From assembly GCF_016863135.1 (NCBI RefSeq), contig NZ_BOOH01000015.1, positions 1-64,000 of the forward strand: 64,000 nt of DNA, read 5' to 3'. This DNA is from Planobispora longispora (GTDB taxonomy: Bacteria > Actinomycetota > Actinomycetes > Streptosporangiales > Streptosporangiaceae). Of the stretch, positions 27,445-33,832 are shown in pieces. Under the pieces are notes generated by a model. It was not told the origin of the DNA. It did no database searches and was given only the letters and a program-made list of their open reading frames with translations. Position 1 is the first letter of the stretch. Each line of letters begins with the position of its first letter. The position numbers and the translations under genes are program-made.

Positions 27445-27618
27445 GTTCTCTCCTTGTGTCCCGTCGTGGATCGGTTCGGCTGGCCAGCGGGCCACACACT
27501 GACAGGAAATTTCCGAAACATGCCGTGAAAGCGGTGAAGTTGGGACAATATCTCCCCTTGGTGCCGACGTGACCTGTGATGACTCAGAGCCGCTGGGACA
27601 AGGTTGGGACGGATCAGC
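27445..27618. promoter_or_regulatory. Divergent spacer between genes B and C
   Basis: Holds the 10-bp palindrome GGAAATTTCC at 27505-27514 and three copies of a (T/C)TGGGAC motif near 27540, 27594 and 27604. Both genes should be transcribed from here; an operator for the HTH protein is likely in this spacer (inference). No clear -35/-10 pair was identified. Confidence 0.4.
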
Positions 27619-28755
27619 ATGGTGAATGGATCAGGGAGCACAAGCCGGAACCGGCGGCTGCGGCCGTTGCCCGACGATCTGCCGGAACCGGTCCGCGTTC
27701 TCCTGGAGGAGCTGAGGGCCCTGAAGGAACGGGCCGGACTCGACCTCCGGGCGCTGGAGCAGACGACGCACGCGAGCCGGTCGTCCTGGGGGCGATGGCT
27801 GGCCGGGGAGACGTGGATCCCCGCCGAGGCCGTGGAAGGGCTGGCCCGGCTCTGCCGTGAGGACGAGCGCCGGTTCCGCGCCCTGTGGGAAGTGGCCGAG
27901 CAGGCTCGGCGGACGGCCGCAGACGCCCCGACGGCGGACGGCGAGGAGCCGGACCCGGCCGAGATCGCGGAGCCCGATACGGGCGAGATCACGAGGAGAG
28001 TCCCGGAGCCCGGCTCGGGCGAGATCACGGAGAGGAACCCGGAGCCGGCCGGAGGCGAGTGGGAGACTCCCGTGCCGCCGGCGCCGGGGGGAGAAGCGCA
28101 CCCGCGCGGAACGGTCGCGCCGCGCGGAGCGTCGGGCCTTTCCCGATGGCGGTTCAGGGCGGGGGCGGCACTGGGCCTGTCCGCCGGGGTGGTCACCGGG
28201 GTCGTGCTCGGAGGCCCGTTCCTCGGAGGCGGGGCGAGCGGCGACGAGGAGCGGATGCCGTCTCCCGCGGGCGCCCGTGTCGAGGTGACCGCCCGCGCCG
28301 AGGAGGTCACCCGCGCCCAGGTGATCGCCCGGGCCAAGAGCTGGAACCCGGCCACCGCCCAGCGGGTGCCCTACAGCCAGACCAAGACCCGCGGCGGCTA
28401 CCGCACCGACGGCTCCGGCTACGCCTCCATGGCCCTGGGCCTGGCCAAACCCGGACCCATCACCGTGGACCTGGCCAAAAACACCTACACCCGGCCCATC
28501 CCCATGACCCAGCTCCTCCAAGGCGACCTGGTCATCGACCCGGTGGGCGCCAACACCGCCCGGATGGTGGTCATCTTCGACCGGTGGGCCGATGCCGCCC
28601 GTACCTCCTACTGGGCCTACCAGCAGCGGGCCGGCTACGGCACCGACCACCGCGTCGTCCGGCACGGCCTGGAGCCGGGCACCCAGTTCCGCGCCTACCG
28701 CCCGGTCAACGTCCGGGACGGGGGGTCAGCCCGGCCCACCTCCGCGCCGGGGTGA
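27619..28755 (+). CDS. HTH-transmembrane regulator with outside pseudo-NlpC/P60 domain (protein C)
   Basis: 378 aa from ATG 27619. Residues about 24-95 form an XRE-like helical DNA-binding domain (ERAGLDLRALEQTTHASRSS, then GRWLAGE). An acidic linker (100-170, with repeats of GEIT(E/R)) leads to one transmembrane helix (179-202). Residues 229-366 are the NlpC/P60-like module, on the outside by topology, with Gly265 and Met316 replacing Cys and His. The domain order implies an outside sensor, probably for cell-wall fragments, attached to an inside DNA-binding domain (inference). The gene is divergent from genes B and A. Confidence 0.82.
   Translation: MVNGSGSTSRNRRLRPLPDDLPEPVRVLLEELRALKERAGLDLRALEQTTHASRSSWGRWLAGETWIPAEAVEGLARLCREDERRFRALWEVAEQARRTAADAPTADGEEPDPAEIAEPDTGEITRRVPEPGSGEITERNPEPAGGEWETPVPPAPGGEAHPRGTVAPRGASGLSRWRFRAGAALGLSAGVVTGVVLGGPFLGGGASGDEERMPSPAGARVEVTARAEEVTRAQVIARAKSWNPATAQRVPYSQTKTRGGYRTDGSGYASMALGLAKPGPITVDLAKNTYTRPIPMTQLLQGDLVIDPVGANTARMVVIFDRWADAARTSYWAYQQRAGYGTDHRVVRHGLEPGTQFRAYRPVNVRDGGSARPTSAPG
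28315..28708 (+). repeat. Copy 3 of the 0.4-kb dead module
   Basis: Identical by eye to the reverse complement of 26379-26772; the first mismatch on the 5' side is at 28314 and on the 3' side at 28709. It encodes residues about 233-363 of the HTH-transmembrane protein. Confidence 0.93.
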
Positions 28756-28771
28756 TCGCGCGAGCGGTCGG

Positions 28772-29095
28772 CTAGGCGACGAACGGCTCCTGCCCGGACT
28801 CGCTCACCATGGGACGGCCCGCGAGGGCCCAGGACTGCATGCCCCCGCCCACGTTGATCGCCTCGTGCCCGACGGCGTTGAGCCAGGCCGTGGCGTGCGC
28901 GGACCGGCCGCCCACCCGGCAGACCACGTAGACGGGTTTGCCCGCGGGGATCTCCTCGACACGGGCCTGCAGCTCGCCCATCGGGATGTGGACGGCCTCG
29001 GGCGCGTGCCCGGCGTGCCATTCGTCGTCTTCCCGTACGTCCAGCAGAAACGCGTCGGTGGGCACGGCATGCGCGTCGACTTCAGGAACAGTCAT
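28772..29095 (-). CDS. Rhodanese-domain protein
   Basis: 107 aa, single rhodanese domain. The six-residue active loop with the persulfide Cys is CRVGGRS (near residue 59). The DVRE motif (DVREDDEW) precedes it. It would transfer sulfur to a nucleophile such as cyanide or a protein acceptor. Convergent with gene C and adjacent to the MarR gene; no sulfur-pathway partner is present. Small cytoplasmic enzyme. Confidence 0.93.
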   Translation of the reverse strand: MTVPEVDAHAVPTDAFLLDVREDDEWHAGHAPEAVHIPMGELQARVEEIPAGKPVYVVCRVGGRSAHATAWLNAVGHEAINVGGGMQSWALAGRPMVSESGQEPFVA

Positions 29096-29116
29096 GGGCC
29101 CATTGTCCCAAGCCCG

Positions 29117-29578
29117 TCACCATACGGGACGCAAAACCGCACGTCCGCCTGCGACTTCATCCACGTATGCCCGCAGATCATGGTGAATGTCATCCAACCG
29201 CTGGGCCCCGATCACCGCCGCCCACCGATCCTCGATCTCGGCCCACATCTCGTCGGCGTGCCGGACGTAGGCGTGGCCCTTGTCCGTCAGGGCCAGCACC
29301 CGGGCGCGGCCGTCGGTGGGGTGCGGGCGGCGCTCGACGTAGCCCCAGCCCTCCAGCTCGGCCACGATCTTGGAGGCGGCCTGCTTGGTGACGCCCAGGT
29401 GGTCGGCCAGATCGACCGAGGTGACGTCGGCGTGGTCGAGCAGCAGCCGGAAGGTGTACCCGTGCGCGGGACGCAGCGGCTCCCGCCCCTCTGCGGCGAT
29501 CCGGTCGTGGAGCGCCTCGGTCATCGCCCGGTACGTCATGGCCAGCAACAACGGGATCTCGCCTCGCCTGCGCGTCAT
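29117..29578 (-). CDS. MarR-family transcriptional regulator
   Basis: 153 aa from ATG 29578 (GGAGG eight bases before). Winged helix-turn-helix with VDLADHLGVTKQAASKIVAE recognition helix, then ERRPHPTDGRARVLALT wing and dimer helices. It is divergent from a small cupin gene; the 99-bp spacer holds two GTCAA/TTGAC boxes, so it probably represses both. The ligand is unknown. Confidence 0.92.
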   Translation of the reverse strand: MTRRRGEIPLLLAMTYRAMTEALHDRIAAEGREPLRPAHGYTFRLLLDHADVTSVDLADHLGVTKQAASKIVAELEGWGYVERRPHPTDGRARVLALTDKGHAYVRHADEMWAEIEDRWAAVIGAQRLDDIHHDLRAYVDEVAGGRAVLRPVW

Positions 29579-29618
29579 GCCGCCATCCTCCCTCTCCGGA
29601 TTCCCCGTTGACGAGATA

Positions 29619-29661
29619 GTCAATCCGGTTTACCGTCTTGCTGGTAGTCAATCAGGTTGAC
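29619..29661. promoter_or_regulatory. Pair of MarR operator boxes
   Basis: Two near-identical inverted repeats of 15 bp, GTCAATCCGGTTTAC (29619-29633) and GTCAATCAGGTTGAC (29647-29661), centres 28 bp apart, in the MarR/cupin spacer. The second ends 17 bases before the cupin start. Confidence 0.72.
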
Positions 29662-29677
29662 CATCTTAGGAGACAGT

Positions 29678-30052
29678 ATGACCACCGCGAATCTGGCCGA
29701 CGCCCCCGTCTTCGAGCTCGACGGCATCACCTTCCGCTCGCTCGCCGTACCCTCGCGCGGTTCCTCGGAGCTGGCCGTCTGGTCGATCGAGATGGCGCCG
29801 GGCTCGTCCGGCCAGGAGCACACCGTCGACCGCGAAGAGGTGTTCATCGCCAGGTCGGGGCGGATCGTGGGGATGGTGGGCGGCGTGGAGCACACCATCG
29901 GGGCGGGCGACGCGCTGATCCTCCCGCCGCACACCCCGTTCTCGATCCGCAACGACTCCGCGACCGAGCCGGCCGCCGCCACCGTCTGCACCTCGGCCGG
30001 GATCAAGGCCACTCTCGCCGGCCAGACGATCCTGCCGCCGTGGGCCCAGTGA
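29678..30052 (+). CDS. Small cupin-domain protein
   Basis: 124 aa from ATG 29678 (AGGAGA at 29668-29673). A conserved-barrel cupin: the first motif G(X)5HxH... is degenerate (GQEHTVDREEVF; His and Glu are kept) and the second is GDALILPPHTPF, His conserved. It may bind a metal; enzymatic activity is not certain. It is divergent from MarR, which probably controls it. Possibly a small oxygenase or isomerase, or a simple ligand-binding protein. Confidence 0.85.
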   Translation: MTTANLADAPVFELDGITFRSLAVPSRGSSELAVWSIEMAPGSSGQEHTVDREEVFIARSGRIVGMVGGVEHTIGAGDALILPPHTPFSIRNDSATEPAAATVCTSAGIKATLAGQTILPPWAQ

Positions 30053-30067
30053 CCCCCGGGCACCGGG

Positions 30068-30673
30068 TCAGGGCACGTCCCAGAAGGCGAGCTCGTGGGT
30101 CATCCCCTCGGTGAACAGCTCCTTCGCCCGGCCGGGGGCGAGGTCCGCCTCGTCCAGCATGACCGCGATGCGCTCCGTCAGCGCGGCGAAGCCCGGGTGC
30201 GCGTAGGTCTCCACCCAGGCGCGGTAGCGCGGCTCCGCCGGGGGGTTCTCCGCCAGGATGCGGCCGAGCGTGGAGTAGCCCCACATGCAGGGGTAGAGCG
30301 CGGCCAGCCCCTCGGCGTAGTCCGCCGCCGCCGCGAGCAGGAACGAGGTGTACGCCTCGCACGCCGGCCCCTTCACCGCCCCGTCGAGATCGGCGCCGAA
30401 CCCGGCCGACAGGGACCGGTGCAGGCGCAGCTCCTCGTGGAAGGTGGCGTGCGCCAGGTCCACCAGGTCGCCGAGATGCCCGTCGGGGGCCTGCCAGGCC
30501 AGGCGGCAGAACACCCGGACGTAGTCCAGGAGGAACAGGTAGTCCTGTTCGAGCCAGGACCGGAACACCGGCTCCGCCAGGTCGCCCCGTGCGATCCCGG
30601 CCACCGTCGGGTGGACGAGCTGGGCGTCGAGCAGGGGACGCCCGATAGCGTGAAGTTCCTCAGAAATGCTCAT
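30068..30673 (-). CDS. tenA: Thiaminase II / aminopyrimidine aminohydrolase (TenA)
   Basis: 201 aa from ATG 30673. All-helical TenA fold with HPTVAGIARGDL and FRSWLEQDYLFL near the start and the catalytic Cys in YPCMWGY (matches the Bacillus subtilis LLPCYW site). It hydrolyses amino-HMP from thiamine breakdown to the HMP precursor. The TPP-controlled CytX gene at 23645 is a likely companion in pyrimidine salvage, although it is 5 kb away and has no THI element itself. The longer frame to 30748 was rejected because it lacks family similarity. Confidence 0.92.
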   Translation of the reverse strand: MSISEELHAIGRPLLDAQLVHPTVAGIARGDLAEPVFRSWLEQDYLFLLDYVRVFCRLAWQAPDGHLGDLVDLAHATFHEELRLHRSLSAGFGADLDGAVKGPACEAYTSFLLAAAADYAEGLAALYPCMWGYSTLGRILAENPPAEPRYRAWVETYAHPGFAALTERIAVMLDEADLAPGRAKELFTEGMTHELAFWDVP

Positions 30674-30771
30674 AGACCAGGGATTGTGACAGGGCCCGTA
30701 CGGCGAGGCGCCCCGGCCACCCGCCACCGGACATCGCCTATAGCCCAATACGAGGGCATAGGATCCGAAAT

Positions 30772-31401
30772 GTGACGATCATCGCCGAAGAGGTCCTCCT
30801 CCTCGCCTACGAGGAGACCGAGGGCAAGCAGCTGGTTACCTCCGCCTATCTGGACTCCGCGATCGGCGGCGCGCTCCTGGCGGAACTCGCTCTCAACGGC
30901 CGGATCGCCCTGGACGGCAAGAAGGTCGTGGTCAAGGACGCCGGCCCCCTCGGGAACGAGGAGCTCGACGCGGCGCTCACCCGGATCGCCGAGGACGCCA
31001 AGGAACGCAGGCCCGAGTCGTGGGTCTACAAGCTCCAGTCCGGCAAACTGCGCAAGCGCCTGCTCACCGGCCTGGCCGAGCGCGGCGTGCTGGGCGAGAA
31101 CCACCGCAAGATCCTTGGAATCTTCCCCAGCTCCCGCTACCCGGAGCTCGACCCGAGCGTCGAGCTGGAGGTCCGCGGGCGCGTCCAGAGCGTGCTGGAC
31201 GGGGCCGAGCCCGACGAGCGGACGATCATGCTGATCGCGGTCCTGCGCGCCGCCAAGATCGACCGTAAGGCCTTCCCCGGCGTGGACAAGAAGCGGGTCA
31301 AGGAGCTCACCGAGGACGTGTGGGTCGGCAAGGCCGTGGCCAAGCACATCGCCTCGATGCACGCGGCCACCACCGGGGGCGCGGTCGCGGCCGTCTCCTG
31401 A
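30772..31401 (+). CDS. GOLPH3/VPS74-family (GPP34) protein
   Basis: 209 aa from GTG 30772. The start (IIAEEVLLLAYEETEGK) and the rest match the bacterial GPP34 domain, related to the eukaryotic Golgi protein GOLPH3, which binds phosphatidylinositol-4-phosphate. In actinomycetes the family is common with unknown role (known). TAGGAT at 30759-30764 is seven bases upstream of the GTG, fitting a leaderless promoter -10. No ribosome site is present. No membrane segment; a peripheral membrane role is inference. Confidence 0.9.
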   Translation: MTIIAEEVLLLAYEETEGKQLVTSAYLDSAIGGALLAELALNGRIALDGKKVVVKDAGPLGNEELDAALTRIAEDAKERRPESWVYKLQSGKLRKRLLTGLAERGVLGENHRKILGIFPSSRYPELDPSVELEVRGRVQSVLDGAEPDERTIMLIAVLRAAKIDRKAFPGVDKKRVKELTEDVWVGKAVAKHIASMHAATTGGAVAAVS

Positions 31402-31465
31402 CCCCGCCGGGCGCGGCCCACCCGGACGCGGCCGTACGGGCGGGAACGGGTCCCGCCCGGCACTG

Positions 31466-32002
31466 TCAGGCCAGGGAGGCGGCGCCGAAGGAGACGCTGA
31501 ACCGCTTGCACCAGATGGTGACGGTCTTCAGTTTGTCCAGGTCGGCCCCGGCGGGGACGGCGTAGTTGGCGTTCCCCCGGTTGCCCTTGAGCTCGCCCAG
31601 CTCCAGGTGCTTGCCGTCGTCGAGGTTGAACCAGCCCTCCTTGCCCTCCTTGACGGGCTGGTCGCTCAGCCAGACCCGCAGGTCGGGCCCGTCGGAGGTG
31701 TCCAGGTCCTCGATCCGGAGCACCCGGCTGCCGTCGGCCAGCTCCAGGAGCCGGGCCTTGCCCGACGTGTCGTGCTCGTGGGAGACGAACGTCCCGGCGG
31801 CCAGCTCCTTGGCGGCCGCCTCCCGGGCCGGCGCGCCGGACGCCGAAGGGGTCCCGGCGGCCACCGGAACGGCCTCGTTCACCTCGACCGTGGTGAACAA
31901 CCGCCACGGCTGGAACAGGTAGAGGGCGACGGCGAACGCGACGGCGCCGGCGCCCAGGACCACCCAGCCGACGGGGTGGCGAAGCAGTCTCTTGATCCTC
32001 AC
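31466..32002 (-). CDS. Membrane-anchored DM13-domain protein
   Basis: 178 aa from GTG 32002, whose GGAGGAGGAGA ribosome site is excellent; the in-frame ATG at 32044 lies in a large inverted repeat and was rejected. One transmembrane segment (about residues 10-32) then an outside DM13 domain (FVSHEHDTSGKARLLEL and a C-terminal WCKRFSVSFG with a Cys). DM13 is proposed to bind haem or copper and take part in electron transfer or redox sensing (family proposal, not proven). The LCP gene is upstream on the same strand. Confidence 0.85.
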   Translation of the reverse strand: MRIKRLLRHPVGWVVLGAGAVAFAVALYLFQPWRLFTTVEVNEAVPVAAGTPSASGAPAREAAAKELAAGTFVSHEHDTSGKARLLELADGSRVLRIEDLDTSDGPDLRVWLSDQPVKEGKEGWFNLDDGKHLELGELKGNRGNANYAVPAGADLDKLKTVTIWCKRFSVSFGAASLA

Positions 32003-32021
32003 GGTCTCCTCCTCCAGGGTC

Positions 32022-32076
32022 GGAGCCTGCCGCGGAGTCCCCATCGAGCAGCAGAGGGGATTCCGCGGCAGGCTCC
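32022..32076. other. 21-bp inverted repeat between LCP and DM13 genes
   Basis: Arms 32022-32042 and 32056-32076 pair over 21 positions with one G-T pair, loop 13 bases. It lies just upstream of the DM13 ribosome site. Could be the LCP terminator or an attenuator; no T-tract follows on the minus strand. Confidence 0.7.
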
Positions 32077-32214
32077 CAGCCCGAAGGTAACCCGCGCCCC
32101 CACTCCCGGCCCTTACGTGATGCTTACGGCGGCGGCCGCCTCACGCTCACGACGGCCGCCTCGCGGGAGCCGATCGCCGTGCCCGGCGCCGGGGGAAGGG
32201 GAATCCCCGGCGGG

Positions 32215-33519
32215 TCACCGGGCGAGGACGTCCTTGGGGACCTGCTTGTCCTGGGCCAGGGCCCTGAACAGGCGCAGGGCCTTGTCCCGGTCCCAGCGGA
32301 CGACCTCCTGGCCGTTGATCGACTCGAAGCCGCTGAACGGGACGATCGTGGTGACCGGGTTGTCGCCCATGGCCAAGCCGAGGGAGAGCAGGTCGAACGT
32401 CGCGGTCTCCTCGCCGACCGCCACCGAGTCGGTGGCGCTGAACGCCAGCGGGATGGACGTGAAGGGGTTGAGCAGCACCCCGGGGCTGGCCGCCTTCTTC
32501 ACCACGGCGGAGAAGAACTGCCGCTGGCGCTGGGTCCGCTCGAAGTCGGGGATGCTGCCGGTGGCGCGGGTGCGGACGTAGCCCAGGGCCGTGGCGCCGT
32601 CGAGCGTCTGCACGCCCTTCTTCAGGTTGATCCCGGCCTTGGGGTCCCTGATGCTCTGCTTGACGTCGATCTCGACGCCGCCGATGGCGTCCACGATGCC
32701 CACGAAGCCGCCGAAACCGATCTCCATGTAGTTGTCGATCCGGAGGCCGGTGGCCTTCTCCACCGTCTTGGCCAGCAGCTTGGGGCCGCCGTCCTTGAAG
32801 GAGTAGGCGGCGTTGAGCTTGTCGCTGCCGTGCCCGTCGATGGGCACGTAGGAGTCACGCGGGAGGCTGACCAGCGTCGGGCGGCCGTCGCCGTCGGGGA
32901 TGTGCAGCAGCATCATCGTGTCGGTGCGGCGGCCGACGGAGTTGCCGGTGGCGAGCTTCCTGCGCTGGGCCTTGCTCAGGCCCTCGCGGCTGTCGGAGCC
33001 GACCAGCAGCCAGGTCGTGCCGGGGGTGTCGGCGGGGCGCCCCTCGTAGTCGGCGAGCGCCTCGATCCGCTTCAGCTGGCCGTCGATGGTGAAATATCCG
33101 GCTACGGCGAGCACCAGGAGCAGGACGAGCAGGCCGGCGAGGATCCGGGCGATCAGCCTGCCCGGTCGCCGCGGGCCCTTGGGCCCCTTGGACCGGATCG
33201 CGTTCGGCATGCGGACGCCGCCCTTTCCTCCCGGTGGACCGCTGGGAGAGGCCATGGGGGAGTCGTCCGGCCCCTTCAGCGGCCGGACGGGGTTCGTCCC
33301 CGACCGCGCCTTGCCGTACACCTGCGAGACCGCCCTGGGCACGGTGTCGTCCCGGGTCGGCCGGCCCGGGGTGGGGACGTCCGGCGGGAGCTTCGCGGCC
33401 GGACCGCCCTGCCCGGGAACCGGGTGCGCGGGCCGACCCGCCGCCCGGGGGGGCACGGGCGCGGCGGCGGGTGACCGCAACGCGCGCGTGCGATCGTCGT
33501 CTTCCTGCCAGTCACCCAC
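32215..33519 (-). CDS. LytR-CpsA-Psr (LCP) family ligase
   Basis: 434 aa from GTG 33519 (GGAG seven bases before). A 110-residue Pro/Ser/Gly-rich cytoplasmic segment, one transmembrane helix (about residues 120-145), then the outside LCP domain with LLVGSDSREG, RRTDTMMLL and SLPRDSYVP, the Arg and Asp residues that bind the polyprenyl-pyrophosphate. It attaches wall teichoic acid, arabinogalactan or other polymer to peptidoglycan. The long disordered start may be phosphorylated by the PASTA kinases coded 10 kb away (inference). Divergent from the CNNM genes. Confidence 0.92.
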   Translation of the reverse strand: MGDWQEDDDRTRALRSPAAAPVPPRAAGRPAHPVPGQGGPAAKLPPDVPTPGRPTRDDTVPRAVSQVYGKARSGTNPVRPLKGPDDSPMASPSGPPGGKGGVRMPNAIRSKGPKGPRRPGRLIARILAGLLVLLLVLAVAGYFTIDGQLKRIEALADYEGRPADTPGTTWLLVGSDSREGLSKAQRRKLATGNSVGRRTDTMMLLHIPDGDGRPTLVSLPRDSYVPIDGHGSDKLNAAYSFKDGGPKLLAKTVEKATGLRIDNYMEIGFGGFVGIVDAIGGVEIDVKQSIRDPKAGINLKKGVQTLDGATALGYVRTRATGSIPDFERTQRQRQFFSAVVKKAASPGVLLNPFTSIPLAFSATDSVAVGEETATFDLLSLGLAMGDNPVTTIVPFSGFESINGQEVVRWDRDKALRLFRALAQDKQVPKDVLAR

Positions 33520-33832
33520 GTCGCATCTCCGCCACTTCTTGAAGCACTTTCCAACCAACGGTGAAATCGTCACCATCGACGCTACTTCGTGGCTCGCACC
33601 CGCGCAGACGCGTCCCCAAGGTTTTCCCGCGTAAAAGTACCCAGAAGGGTACTCGATCCTCGGAAACCGCCAAGAACCCGATCACCTGATCCGGAAACAT
33701 CGAGTCCCGCCTCGGTCGTTACCGTAGAGGACTACCACCGCTCGAAAGGAAGACCGTGTCCACTCCCGAACCGTGGAGTACCTGCCCGTGCGAACGCACG
33801 GGACCCACTGAGGCAACCGGGAGAGCCGCCCG
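33520..33832. promoter_or_regulatory. Divergent spacer between LCP and CNNM genes
   Basis: 313 bp without a gene. It contains an 18-bp inverted repeat AGTACCCAGAAGGGTACT at 33636-33653 that could be an operator, and AT-rich patches (GGTTTTCCCG, TAAAAG) near 33620. The promoters of both genes should lie here; hexamers were not assigned. Confidence 0.4.

Noticed and set aside
27445-27618. ydaO/c-di-AMP riboswitch in front of the NlpC/P60 genes
   Set aside because: Such riboswitches are common on actinobacterial wall-hydrolase genes, but the conserved blocks were not found and the spacer is too short for one in addition to a promoter.
25349-28755. Insertion sequence or transposon as the source of the repeated 0.4-kb modules
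   Set aside because: No transposase, terminal inverted repeats or target-site duplications; the repeats encode a protein domain in frame in three genes.
33520-33576. Upstream start (33576) for the LCP protein
   Set aside because: The added residues (including two Cys) do not fit the family; GTG 33519 has GGAG at good spacing.
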